Source: Paraburkholderia caffeinitolerans (lineage in GTDB: Bacteria > Pseudomonadota > Gammaproteobacteria > Burkholderiales > Burkholderiaceae). Taken from it: DNA of 64,000 bases. The notes under the pieces are model-generated. The model searched no databases. It saw only the letters and a list, made by a program, of their open reading frames with translations, and was not told the origin of the DNA. The position numbers and the translations under genes were made by a program. The stretch is from contig NZ_CADIKL010000011.1 of assembly GCF_902859945.1 (NCBI RefSeq), positions 62,001 through 126,000 of the forward strand, given 5' to 3'. This document shows, one piece after another, positions 1 through 8,448 of this stretch. Each line of letters opens with the position of its first letter. Position 1 is the first letter of the stretch.

Positions 1-5
1 TCATT

Positions 6-1082
6 TCAGGGCTCCACGCGCTCGCGTTGCACGACGTGAATCGGAGAAAGCGCGGGCTTTTCTGTCTGCTGTTCGCGCTCGATCATCTGCGCAAGCGCGC
101 GCCGGAAGCGCAGCGGTCCCGCGTCGATGGCGAGGTCGATGTTCGGCGTGCGCGCGTTCTGCATGCCCGCGTGCACGGCCGTCAACACCGCGCGGTCTTC
201 TTCGAATGCGTGCCGCACATCCTCGTCGAACTGGCGCGACACCTGTTCATCGTCGGGGGAGAAATTGCGCGTCTGGAACCAGTAGTAGCGCGTATGCGAT
301 GCGTCCACCGGCGTCATGAAGTTATAGGAGTTCATCAGGAACACATCGGCATGAGGCGTTGCATCGTCGCCGCCCGTGCCTGCCGGCGTGAAAACAGCCT
401 TGATGATCGCGTGCGAAGGAAACCGCACCTCGTAATGCTGCTTGCGATCGCAACGCCCTGCGAAGCGCACGAACTGCGCGTAGAACGGCGCCACCTCCAC
501 ATCGCGCATCCAGCGCGACACGGTCACGCCGTGCGCCGCCACCTCGGTCTTCAGCGGCTCGGCTTCGCAGGCCGCGTTGCCGAACGACGAGCGATGCACC
601 CATGCAACGTGCGAGGGGTCCAGCAGATTGTCGGTGACGTAGAGGTAGTGGCAGTCCACCGTCATTGCATCGCCGCGATTCATGCCCCACGCCGGGTCGC
701 CCCATTCGTCGATCTGCACGATCGTCGCGGGATCGGCCTGTTCGGGCTCGCCCATCCAGATCCAGAGCAAGCCGTAACGTTCGGCCAGCGGATAGCTGCG
801 CACTTTCGCGCCGGAGGGGATCCGCGCGCTGCCCGGCGCACGCACGCAAGCCCCTTCGCAATCGAACGTGAGACCGTGATAACCGCACTCGACATGATCG
901 CCAATGAGCCGGCCCATCGAGAGCGGCAGCTTGCGGTGCGGACACGCGTTTTCAAGCGCGACGGGCGTGCCATCCTCGCGCCGGTACAACACCACGGACT
1001 CGCCCAGCAGGGTCACTGGCGCGAGTTCTCGCGTCACTTCCGCGTCCCATGCCGCGACGTACCACGCATTCCTCAGAAACAT
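6..1082 (-). CDS. Rieske [2Fe-2S] aromatic oxygenase, VanA-like
   Basis: A 358-residue ring-hydroxylating or O-demethylating oxygenase component of the vanillate demethylase type. The N-terminal Rieske domain has CPH (C47, H49) and CGYH (C66, H69) as cluster ligands. The central DNLLDPSH...WVH stretch supplies the mononuclear iron histidines. The start at 1082 is chosen because GGAGG lies 7 nt upstream; an in-frame start at 1145 has no ribosome site. It is divergent from a LysR gene at 1237, its likely regulator. No VanB-like reductase is adjacent, so electron transfer must come from elsewhere. The substrate (methoxylated or other aromatic acid) is inferred from family only. Confidence 0.88.
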   Translation of the reverse strand: MFLRNAWYVAAWDAEVTRELAPVTLLGESVVLYRREDGTPVALENACPHRKLPLSMGRLIGDHVECGYHGLTFDCEGACVRAPGSARIPSGAKVRSYPLAERYGLLWIWMGEPEQADPATIVQIDEWGDPAWGMNRGDAMTVDCHYLYVTDNLLDPSHVAWVHRSSFGNAACEAEPLKTEVAAHGVTVSRWMRDVEVAPFYAQFVRFAGRCDRKQHYEVRFPSHAIIKAVFTPAGTGGDDATPHADVFLMNSYNFMTPVDASHTRYYWFQTRNFSPDDEQVSRQFDEDVRHAFEEDRAVLTAVHAGMQNARTPNIDLAIDAGPLRFRRALAQMIEREQQTEKPALSPIHVVQRERVEP

Positions 1083-1147
1083 TCCGTTGCCTCCACATTG
1101 GCGGTTTCGCTTACTTGTTTCCAAGGATAAAAAGCCAGAAAACAAAA

Positions 1148-1190
1148 GAATAGATGTAAAAACCTGCCTGTTCGTTTAGAGTTTCTAAAC
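1148..1190. promoter_or_regulatory. Divergent control region with operator dyad
   Basis: The intergenic region holds a perfect dyad GTTTAGA-GTT-TCTAAAC (1174-1190), containing a T-N11-A LysR core, and an upstream element AAAGAATAGA (from 1145). The same two elements with the same 34-bp offset recur at 6270-6312 before a binding-protein gene on the same strand. This is a good candidate site for the LysR protein encoded at 1237. Confidence 0.6.
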
Positions 1191-1236
1191 CGTGAATATC
1201 CGCCAAAGATTCAGCCGATAACTCAACGACAGCGAA

Positions 1237-2184
1237 ATGACGACGAACAGCTTTCCTCCATTGCGTGCGCTGCAGGTCTTCGAAGCAGTCGGCCGATGCG
1301 GCGGCATCACTGAGGCGGCCCGGCGGCTCGGCATTTCCGCGGGCGCGGTCAGCCAGCAGATCAAGCTGCTCGAAGACACGCTGGGCCTGCACCTCACGCA
1401 AAAGGACGGCAAGCGGCTGCGCCTGACCACGATTGGGCGGCAGTATCACGAGAGTTGCGCAGCGGCCTTCGAAAGCCTGCGCGTGGCGCACGCCGAAATA
1501 GAGCGCGCGAAGAACACGCGCAATCTGAGCGTCAGCGCGCTGCCTTCGCTAGTCTCGAAGTGGCTCGCGCCGCGCGTGCTCGAATGGCAGCGCCAGCATC
1601 CCGAACTCAGTGTGTATCTCGATGGCACGCACACGGAGCCGTCACCGGACGGTTATGAAATCGACTTTCGCATCAGCTACGGCGAGCGGGGTCTGAATGT
1701 CGAGAACGCGGTCGAACTGTTCCGTGATTGCGTGGTGCCCGTGTGCAGCCCGCGTCTGCTGGAATCGGGCGCACCGCTGAAGACTCCCGCCGATCTTCTC
1801 GCCTACCCGTTAATAACGGTGGACTGGCTGCCGAAGTTCGCCTCGCCGCCTTCGTGGCGCGAATGGTTTGCCGCCAACGACGTCGATTGCGAGGAATTCG
1901 ACGAGAACCGTCTGGTGTTCTCGCTTTCGAGCGTGGCGATTCAGGCGGCCATCGACGGCTACGGCTTCACGCTCGCGCAAGGCTCCATGATTGGCGACGA
2001 CCTGGCCGCCGGTCGCCTCGTCATGCCGTTCGCGATCGGGCTCGCGTTGCCTTCGCCCTACTTCCTCAAGTGGAAGCCGAACGCATTCGACAGGCCGCAT
2101 TGCCGCCAGTTTCACCGCTGGCTCGTCACGCGGGGCAAGGAGCAGCAGCAGCGCAACGAGAGCCTGCTGAGCGTAATCGCCTGA
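1237..2184 (+). CDS. LysR-family regulator, GcvA-like
   Basis: A 315-residue LysR-type regulator. The N-terminal winged helix (residues 8-65) carries the typical FEAVGRCGGITEAARRLG and GAVSQQIKLLE helices. The substrate-binding domain follows from about residue 95. It belongs to the GcvA-like subgroup by the PPLRALQVFEAVGR opening. It is divergent from the Rieske oxygenase with a 154-bp gap holding a LysR-type dyad. It probably controls that gene and, by the shared motif, the binding protein at 5401-6183. No clear Shine-Dalgarno sequence is visible before the ATG. Confidence 0.9.
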   Translation: MTTNSFPPLRALQVFEAVGRCGGITEAARRLGISAGAVSQQIKLLEDTLGLHLTQKDGKRLRLTTIGRQYHESCAAAFESLRVAHAEIERAKNTRNLSVSALPSLVSKWLAPRVLEWQRQHPELSVYLDGTHTEPSPDGYEIDFRISYGERGLNVENAVELFRDCVVPVCSPRLLESGAPLKTPADLLAYPLITVDWLPKFASPPSWREWFAANDVDCEEFDENRLVFSLSSVAIQAAIDGYGFTLAQGSMIGDDLAAGRLVMPFAIGLALPSPYFLKWKPNAFDRPHCRQFHRWLVTRGKEQQQRNESLLSVIA

Positions 2185-2199
2185 GGCTCGCGTGAAGCG

Positions 2200-2991
2200 T
2201 CAATCGCCGTAAATATCGAACTGGAAATACTTCGCGGCGATCTGCTGGTAGGTGCCGTTCTTGCGCATCGTGCCAATGGCGTCGTTGATGCGCGCTTCGA
2301 GCGCCGCATCGCCCTTGCGAATGCCGATCGCCACGCCGTTGCCCGTGAGCCGCGCATCCTTCACGGTTTCGCCGGCCACGGCGTAACCCTTGCCGCGCGG
2401 CGTCTTCAGAAAGCCATAGTCGGCCTGCATCGCTGCCTGAAACGCGGCGTCGAGCCGGCCGGTGCCCAGGTCCTGGTAAATCTGGTCCTGCGTTTGATAA
2501 GCGACGATAGCCACGCCGTGCGGCGCCCACTCGGCTCTTGCATAAGCCTCCTGGGTCGAGCCCTGCACGACGCCCACGCTCTTGCCCTGCAAGTCCTGCG
2601 CCGTAGGCTTGAGCTTCGATCCCGCGCGCGCGATCAGCGCCGAGGGGCTGTTGTACACGCGGTTCGTGAAATCGATCTGCTGGCGGCGCGACTCGGTGGC
2701 CGACATCGCGGAAAGAATCGCGTCGAACTTGCGGGCCTTGAGCGCGGGAATCATGCCGTCGAAGTTCTGCTCGACCCACACGCATTTCTGGTGCAGCGTC
2801 GCGCAGATCGCATTGCCCAGTTCGATGTCGAAGCCTTGCAGGCTGCCGTCCGGCGCCTTCGATTCCATCGGCGGATAACTCGGGTCCACGCCGAAGCGAA
2901 TCACCTGCGGATCCTGCGCGGCCGCGCCGAGCGGCAAGGCCGACGCCACTGCGGCCAGCGTGAGCAAGCACGAGAGCACTGTCCGTTTCAT
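2200..2991 (-). CDS. Periplasmic amino-acid-type ABC substrate-binding protein
   Basis: A 263-residue bacterial extracellular solute-binding protein of family 3 (lysine/arginine/ornithine or histidine type). A signal peptide with a KRTVLSCLL n/h-region ends near AAAQD. The mature part begins with the typical FGVDPSYPPMES motif and has GFDIELGNAIC. The start at 2991 has AAGGA 7 nt upstream; an in-frame start at 3027 is poorer. No permease or ATPase gene is adjacent. It is paralogous to the protein at 5401-6183 and lies directly downstream of the M20 amidohydrolase on the same strand (73-bp gap). It converges with the LysR gene at 2184. Confidence 0.9.
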   Translation of the reverse strand: MKRTVLSCLLTLAAVASALPLGAAAQDPQVIRFGVDPSYPPMESKAPDGSLQGFDIELGNAICATLHQKCVWVEQNFDGMIPALKARKFDAILSAMSATESRRQQIDFTNRVYNSPSALIARAGSKLKPTAQDLQGKSVGVVQGSTQEAYARAEWAPHGVAIVAYQTQDQIYQDLGTGRLDAAFQAAMQADYGFLKTPRGKGYAVAGETVKDARLTGNGVAIGIRKGDAALEARINDAIGTMRKNGTYQQIAAKYFQFDIYGD

Positions 2992-3026
2992 AAACGTTCC
3001 TTCGCAAGGGTTGAGCGGCCCGCACA

Positions 3027-3042
3027 TGACACAAACATGTCA
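3027..3042. promoter_or_regulatory. Dyad upstream of binding-protein gene
   Basis: A perfect inverted repeat TGACA-CAAACA-TGTCA lies 35 bp before the ATG at 2991, in the 73-bp gap after the amidohydrolase. It could be an operator or part of an mRNA leader. It differs from the dyad before the paralogous gene at 6183, so the two binding proteins are probably not co-regulated. Confidence 0.35.
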
Positions 3043-3064
3043 CAGCGCGAGCACGCGAATCGGC

Positions 3065-4228
3065 TCAGGCCAGAAAGCTTTCGACGAGACGCACCCAATA
3101 GCCCGCGCCCGTCGCAAGAATGTCGTCGTTGAAGTCGTAGCCTGGATTGTGGACCATGCAACTCCCTTCGCCATCGCCGTTGCCGATCAGCAGATAGCAG
3201 CCCGGGCAGCGTTGCAGGAACCACGCGAAATCTTCGCTGCCGGTGAACGGCGCGAGGTCTTCGATCATGCCTGCATCGCCCACCCAGTCGCGCGCGACCT
3301 GTTCCGCGAAGGCGGTCATCTGTGCATCGTTGACGAGCACCGGGTAGCTCGCGTCGTAGAGGATCTCCACGCGCGCGCCATACACGGCGGCCTGCGCCGC
3401 GATGATCTCCTTGATGCGACGCTCGAGTTCGTCGCGCACTTCGGGGCGCAGCGCGCGCACCGAGATCGCCATGCGCGCCTCGTCGGGAATCACGTTGGAC
3501 GCCTCGCCCGCGTGAATCGCGCCCACCGTGATCACGGCCATATCGAGCGGCGCGACGTTGCGCGAGACCACGGTTTGCAGCGCGAACACGATGGCCGCGC
3601 ACACGACCACGGGGTCGACCGTCTTGTGCGGCATGGCGCCGTGGCCGCCCACGCCGGTCACGCGCACCGTGACCTGGTCCGCCGAAGCCATGAACGGGCC
3701 CGCGCGAAAGCCGAGCTTGCCGGCCGGATAGCCGGGCATGTTGTGCATCGCGAACACGCCATCGCAGGGAAAGCGTTCGAGCACGCCTTCCGCGAGCATG
3801 CGCCGCGCGCCTGCAAGGCCTTCTTCGGCGGGCTGGAAAATCAGGTTGAGCGTGCCGTTGAAGTGGCGCGTTTGCGCAAGCTGCTTGGCGGCGGAAAGCA
3901 GCATGGCCGTGTGGCCATCGTGACCGCACGCATGCATCTTGCCCGCGTGGCGGCTCGCATACGGCAGGCCGGTCTGCTCGTGCACGGGCAGGGCGTCCAT
4001 GTCGGCGCGCAAGCCGATGCTACGCGCGCCGCTGCCGCATTTCAGCGTCCCCACGACGCCCGTGCCCGCCAGCCCGCGATGCACCTCATAGCCCCATTCG
4101 GCAAGACGCGCCGCGACCAGATCGCTGGTGGCGAATTCTTCATAGCCAAGCTCGGGATGCGCGTGAATGTGCTGGCGCAGCTCGATCATTTCGCGGCTGC
4201 TGGCGTGAATATCGGACAAATCGGTCAT
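3065..4228 (-). CDS. M20-family amidohydrolase (hippurate hydrolase-like)
   Basis: A 387-residue metal-dependent amidohydrolase of the M20D family (hippurate hydrolase, N-acyl amino acid amidohydrolase). Metal-site motifs are visible: HPELGYEE, CGHDGHTAML, FQPAEEG and the C-terminal GSEDFAWF. The expected reaction is hydrolysis of an N-acyl or N-aroyl amino acid to a free acid and amino acid. The start at 4228 (MTDLSD) is preferred over 4270 by family length, although the ribosome site is weak. It is divergent from the LysR gene at 4390 and upstream of a binding protein, which fits uptake and hydrolysis of a conjugated amino acid. Confidence 0.9.
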   Translation of the reverse strand: MTDLSDIHASSREMIELRQHIHAHPELGYEEFATSDLVAARLAEWGYEVHRGLAGTGVVGTLKCGSGARSIGLRADMDALPVHEQTGLPYASRHAGKMHACGHDGHTAMLLSAAKQLAQTRHFNGTLNLIFQPAEEGLAGARRMLAEGVLERFPCDGVFAMHNMPGYPAGKLGFRAGPFMASADQVTVRVTGVGGHGAMPHKTVDPVVVCAAIVFALQTVVSRNVAPLDMAVITVGAIHAGEASNVIPDEARMAISVRALRPEVRDELERRIKEIIAAQAAVYGARVEILYDASYPVLVNDAQMTAFAEQVARDWVGDAGMIEDLAPFTGSEDFAWFLQRCPGCYLLIGNGDGEGSCMVHNPGYDFNDDILATGAGYWVRLVESFLA

Positions 4229-4389
4229 GGCGCGCGTCTTTCGTGTTTGGATAAGGTGAACAGTTGCCACTAACGTATCCCGACAGAAAAGCCATAGGGA
4301 GAGCTAGAATCGTGAACGTGACAACCTTTGGCTAACACCCCACAGCAATACCGGGGTCTGTTCAGGCCTGAAACACGCCTCAAGCGCGC

Positions 4390-5340
4390 ATGAAACTCCA
4401 TCAACTCAGAACCTTCGTCGCCATCGCGGATGCCGGCGGTATTCGCGGCGCGGCGCGCGCGCTCGACGCCTCGCCCGCCGCCATCACCAAGAGCCTGCGC
4501 CAACTCGAAGAATCCGTTCAAATACCGCTCGTGCTGCGCACCTCATCGGGCGTCACGTTGACGGAATTCGGGCAGACCCTGCTCGTCCACGCCCGGCTGA
4601 TGATCGGCCAGATGGCGCGCGCGCAGGAAGCCGTCGACGCCATGCGCGGCACGGCCAGCGGCAAACTTTCGGTCGCGATTACGCCGTGGCTCGCGATGAC
4701 GTTTCTGCCGGAGACCATGAAGCGCTTTACCGAGCGCATGCCCGAGATTCGGCTGGAGCTTTTCGAAGGCTTGCTGCCCATTGCGAACCCGCGGTTGCGC
4801 GACGGCAGCCTCGACTTTTTTCTCGGCCGACCCACGCCCGGCGACCTCGGCGTGGAGTTTCAATACCGGCCGCTGTTTTCTTCGTCGTGCGCCGTGGTCG
4901 TGCGGCAGGATCATCCGCGCGCCAATTGCCGCTCGCTCGCCGACCTCTGCGATCTGGACTGGCTGCTGACATGGGACCCCGCGAACGATGGCCCAAGTGC
5001 GCAGAATATGTTCGAGCGGAACAAGCTGCCGATGCCACGCAAGATTCATCTTGCGCATTCGTTTGCCATCTCGCTCGCACTGTTGAGGCAAAGCGATATG
5101 GCGAGCATCTTTCCGTGGCCGCTCGTGGAGGTGAGTGCGTCTCGCGAAGGGTTGTGCGCGGTGCCCGTGCGCGAGCAACTGGAAGACGCGAAGGTAAGCA
5201 TCATTTCACGCAGCGGCCATCCGTTGAGCGTGGCGTCCGAATGCTTTATCGAATGCCTCGTGGAGACCGTGCACGATGCGCAGAAGTCGGATTCTCCCGA
5301 TACGCGCAACGTTCTGAGATCGGTTGATCTGTTGATTTGA
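4390..5340 (+). CDS. LysR-family transcriptional regulator
   Basis: A 316-residue LysR regulator. The HTH domain covers residues 1-60 (MKLHQLRTFVAIADAGGIRG, then AAITKSLRQLEES). The effector domain starts near residue 90 (GKLSVAITPW). It is divergent from the M20 amidohydrolase and is probably its regulator. Its 3' end converges on the second binding protein, with a terminator-like hairpin between them. Confidence 0.9.
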   Translation: MKLHQLRTFVAIADAGGIRGAARALDASPAAITKSLRQLEESVQIPLVLRTSSGVTLTEFGQTLLVHARLMIGQMARAQEAVDAMRGTASGKLSVAITPWLAMTFLPETMKRFTERMPEIRLELFEGLLPIANPRLRDGSLDFFLGRPTPGDLGVEFQYRPLFSSSCAVVVRQDHPRANCRSLADLCDLDWLLTWDPANDGPSAQNMFERNKLPMPRKIHLAHSFAISLALLRQSDMASIFPWPLVEVSASREGLCAVPVREQLEDAKVSIISRSGHPLSVASECFIECLVETVHDAQKSDSPDTRNVLRSVDLLI

Positions 5341-5355
5341 GGTCTGCGGTAAGGT

Positions 5356-5383
5356 GAGGCCCGCCCGATTCGCGCCGGGCCTC
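5356..5383. terminator. Bidirectional terminator-like hairpin
   Basis: A perfect 8-bp stem GAGGCCCG...CGGGCCTC with a 12-nt loop lies between the convergent stops at 5340 and 5401. Only a short T-rich tail (GTTTTAG) follows, so termination may be partial. Confidence 0.55.
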
Positions 5384-5400
5384 GTTGACCTCAGTTCGTT

Positions 5401-6183
5401 TTAGCTCGCCAATACGTCGAAATCGAAATAGCGCCGCGCGATCTTTTGATAGGTGCCGTCCTTGATCATCTCGCCAATCGCCTGATCGATCATCTCTCGC
5501 AACGCGTTATCGCTCTTGCGAAAGCCAATTGCCGCGCCTGCGCCCAGCGTCTTCGCGTCATTCACCGGCGCGCCGAGAAACGCGTAATCGCGGCCCAAGG
5601 GCGTTTTCAGAAAACCATTGCTGCCGGAAATCATGTCGGTCAGCGTCGCGTCGAGTCGCCCCGCGCGCAAATCGGTGTAGACCACTTCCTGATTCGCGTA
5701 CGAGATCACGTTAATGCCCGCGGGCGCCCAATAAGCCTTTGCATAAGCCTCCTGAGTGGAGCCTTGCGCCACGCCGATATTCTTGCCCTTCAGCGATGCA
5801 ACCGTCGGTTCGAGTTTCGCGCCTCGCGGCCCGATCAAGGCGCTAGGCGTCTTGAACAGCATGGTCGAGAACGCCACCTGCGCTTCGCGCTGCGGCGTCA
5901 CCGACAACGCGGACATGATCGCGTCGAACTTGCGGCCCTGCAGCGCCGGAATGATGCCGTCGAACGCGGTTTCGACCCAGACGCACTTTGTCTGGAGCCG
6001 CCGGCAGATTTCGTTGCCGAGATCAATTTCGAAGCCCACGAGCTTGCCGTCCGGCGCTTTTGATTCGAACGGCGCGTAGGTCGGGTCGACACCGAATTTC
6101 AACTCGGTCAGTGCCTTGGCGTGAGCAGAAAGCGCCGCAAGGGACAGCGCGAGGCACACCAGCGTCTTCTTCGTGGCATTCAT
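5401..6183 (-). CDS. Periplasmic amino-acid-type ABC substrate-binding protein (paralog)
   Basis: A 260-residue family 3 solute-binding protein with a signal peptide cleaved near SAHAKA. It shares FGVDPTYAPFESKAPDGK, the CVWVE segment and a GSTQEAYAKA motif with the protein at 2200-2991, so they are paralogs. The start at 6183 is set by AGGA 7 nt upstream. No transport permease or ATPase is nearby. Its upstream region carries the motif pair found before the Rieske gene. It may deliver an amino acid or aromatic ligand to a transporter encoded elsewhere. Confidence 0.9.
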   Translation of the reverse strand: MNATKKTLVCLALSLAALSAHAKALTELKFGVDPTYAPFESKAPDGKLVGFEIDLGNEICRRLQTKCVWVETAFDGIIPALQGRKFDAIMSALSVTPQREAQVAFSTMLFKTPSALIGPRGAKLEPTVASLKGKNIGVAQGSTQEAYAKAYWAPAGINVISYANQEVVYTDLRAGRLDATLTDMISGSNGFLKTPLGRDYAFLGAPVNDAKTLGAGAAIGFRKSDNALREMIDQAIGEMIKDGTYQKIARRYFDFDVLAS

Positions 6184-6269
6184 GGAAGATCCTGTTCGGG
6201 AGGGTCGCTTTCGGTTGGCAAGATGGCAATCGCGACGACGGCCCAAGCATATGGACTCAAAAACCCAAA

Positions 6270-6312
6270 GAATAGAGGTGTGCCGATGCTCGATGCTTAA
6301 GTTTTTCTAAAC
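6270..6312. promoter_or_regulatory. Second copy of the Rieske-gene regulatory motif
   Basis: AAAGAATAGAGGT (from 6267) and AAGTTTTTCTAAACTT (6299-6314) lie 87-130 bp before the ATG at 6183. GAATAGA to TTTCTAAAC is offset by 34 bp, exactly as at 1148-1190. Both copies have the same orientation relative to the downstream gene. This supports a shared LysR regulon. Confidence 0.55.
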
Positions 6313-6333
6313 TTCCAAATCGATCAGATTCGT

Positions 6334-8271
6334 TCAGATCTCCACACGCGCGCCCAATTCGATCACGCGACTAGCCGGCAATTTGAAGTACGCCGCGATA
6401 TTGCCCACGTTATGCAGCATCACCGCAAACAGCCGCCCACGCCAGAAACCCATGCCACGACCCGCCGCCACCACCACTAGCGCGCGGCTCAGGAACCACG
6501 AAGTCTCCTGCGGATCGAACGCGAACCCCACGGACTTCGCGGCCGCGAGTGCCTGCGGCAGGTTCACGTCGTCCTTGAAGCCGTAAATCACACTCACCTG
6601 ATAACAACCCGGAGCCAGCAGCGCCACCTTCACACGCTCGCTTTCGGGCACTTGCGGCACGCTCTTCGTCATGACGGTCAGGAACACGACGCGCTCATGC
6701 AGCACGCGGTTATGGCGCAAGTTGTTGATGAGCGCATGCGGCACCGACTCGAGATCGGGCGTGAGGAAGATCGCGGTGCCGCCCACGCGCACGGGCGAAC
6801 TGGCAAGCAGCGTATCGAGGTAAGGCTTGAGCGGCTTCTTACCCGCGCGCACGCGCGCTTCGGCCATCATCATCTGCCAGCCGCGGCCCCACGTGGCCAT
6901 GATCGTGAACATCGCCGCGCCAAGCACGAGCGGGAACCAGCCGCCCTGCACGATCTTCAGCAGATTCGCCGAAAAGAACAGCGTGTCGATCACGAGAAAG
7001 AACGCGGTGGCGAGCACGCATAGCGCCCAGTTGTAATGCCATGCGTAGCGCACGACGAAGAACGTGAGGCAGGTAGTGATCAGCATCGTGCCCGTGACCG
7101 CGATACCGTAGGCGGACCCAAGCGCCGTGGACGAACCGAATCCGACCACGGCGGCAATCACCGCAACCAGCAGGATCCAGTTGATCCCCGGCACGTAGAT
7201 CTGGCCGAACTCGCGCTCGGACGTGTGCACGATGTTCATGCGCGGCAGGAACGAGAGATGCATGGCCTGCATCGCCATTGAGTACGTGCCGGAAATCACG
7301 GCCTGCGAAGCGATCACGGTCGCGAGCGTGGCGAGCACGATCATCGGAAAGATCGACCACTGCGGAAAGAGCCGATAAAACGGATTCTGCACCGCGCCGG
7401 GATTGGCCAGCAGCAATGCGCCTTGCCCAAGGTAATTAAGCGCGAGCGCCGGAAACACGACACCGAACCACGTGAGCCGGATGGGACGCTTGCCGAAATG
7501 GCCCATGTCGGCATACAGCGCCTCCGCGCCTGTGAGCGAGAGCACGACCGCGCCGAGCGCGACGAACGCCACCCAGTGATGATGCAGGCAGAAAGCGATC
7601 CCGCGCCACGGATTGAGCGCCACCAGCACGACCGGCGCGCGGGCGATATTGGCGACGCCCGCCACGCCGATCACCACGAACCAGAGCACCATCACCGGCC
7701 CGAACACCGCGCCGATGCCCCCCGTGCCGTGCTTTTGCGCGACGAAGAGCACGATTATCGCGGCGAGCGTCACCGGAATCACAAAGGTCTTGAGTTCGGG
7801 CGCCGCGACTTCCAGCCCCTCCACCGCGCTCAGCACGGAGATGGCCGGCGTAATCACGCTGTCACCGAAGAAGAGCGCAGCGCCCATCACGCCCACGATC
7901 AGCAGCGCATGGCGCAGCCGCGGCCGGTGCGAGACCGACGAAGCGGCCAGCGCCAGCAGTGCCATGATCCCGCCTTCGCCGTGATTATTCGCGCGCAGGA
8001 TCAGCGCGACGTATTTGAGCGAGACGACGATCATCAGCGACCAGAAGATCAGCGAGACGATGCTGACAATGTTGAAAGCATCGAGCGCGAGGCCATTGCC
8101 GGGATCGAACACCGTGGAGAGCGTGTAGAGCGGGCTCGTGCCGATGTCGCCATAGACCACGCCGAGCGCCGCGAGCGCGAGACCGCCGAGCGCCTGCGGA
8201 TGCTCGTGGTGCGCATCGTGCTCGTCGTGCGAGGGGCCGGCCGCGGGCGTGGCCGATGAGGAGTCTCCCAT
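6334..8271 (-). CDS. kup: Low-affinity potassium uptake protein Kup
   Basis: A 645-residue KUP/HAK/KT potassium:proton symporter of the inner membrane. About 12 membrane segments span residues 25-450, followed by a soluble C-terminal domain of about 170 residues. The signature ALGVVYGDIGTSPLYT is near residue 35, with GGIMALLAL and GDSVITPAISVLSAVEG following. The start at 8271 has AGGAGG 5 nt upstream; ATGs at 8310 and 8301 lack such a site. The His- and Asp-rich N-terminus (DEHDAHHEH) is typical of Burkholderia homologues. It is probably constitutive housekeeping and unrelated to its neighbours. Confidence 0.96.
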   Translation of the reverse strand: MGDSSSATPAAGPSHDEHDAHHEHPQALGGLALAALGVVYGDIGTSPLYTLSTVFDPGNGLALDAFNIVSIVSLIFWSLMIVVSLKYVALILRANNHGEGGIMALLALAASSVSHRPRLRHALLIVGVMGAALFFGDSVITPAISVLSAVEGLEVAAPELKTFVIPVTLAAIIVLFVAQKHGTGGIGAVFGPVMVLWFVVIGVAGVANIARAPVVLVALNPWRGIAFCLHHHWVAFVALGAVVLSLTGAEALYADMGHFGKRPIRLTWFGVVFPALALNYLGQGALLLANPGAVQNPFYRLFPQWSIFPMIVLATLATVIASQAVISGTYSMAMQAMHLSFLPRMNIVHTSEREFGQIYVPGINWILLVAVIAAVVGFGSSTALGSAYGIAVTGTMLITTCLTFFVVRYAWHYNWALCVLATAFFLVIDTLFFSANLLKIVQGGWFPLVLGAAMFTIMATWGRGWQMMMAEARVRAGKKPLKPYLDTLLASSPVRVGGTAIFLTPDLESVPHALINNLRHNRVLHERVVFLTVMTKSVPQVPESERVKVALLAPGCYQVSVIYGFKDDVNLPQALAAAKSVGFAFDPQETSWFLSRALVVVAAGRGMGFWRGRLFAVMLHNVGNIAAYFKLPASRVIELGARVEI

Positions 8272-8404
8272 GTCTGCCTCCTGGTGCGCGATACGGCGCA
8301 TGCCCATCAAACACCCAAATCGCCGTTATGGCAATTGGGGCGATGCTTTTCGGGTGCGTTTGAATACGTCTACGCACGCCGAAAACGCACCGCCCCACTT
8401 TCTC

Positions 8405-8448
8405 GCGGATTAATCCGCTCGATGCTTTAATTCAACGGCTTTAATTCA
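8405..8448. repeat. Palindrome and 11-bp direct repeat in kup/MFS gap
   Basis: GCGGATTAATCCGC (8405-8418) is a perfect 14-bp palindrome. It is followed by two copies of GCTTTAATTCA (8424-8434 and 8438-8448, period 14), the second overlapping the MFS stop codon. It lies downstream of the MFS gene and about 135 bp before kup, so it could be a protein-binding site or a small duplication. Confidence 0.4.

Noticed and set aside
27..1130. Long open frame antisense to the Rieske oxygenase
   Set aside because: His/Arg-rich shadow of a high-GC gene with no motif or ribosome site; the minus-strand frame has clear Rieske motifs.
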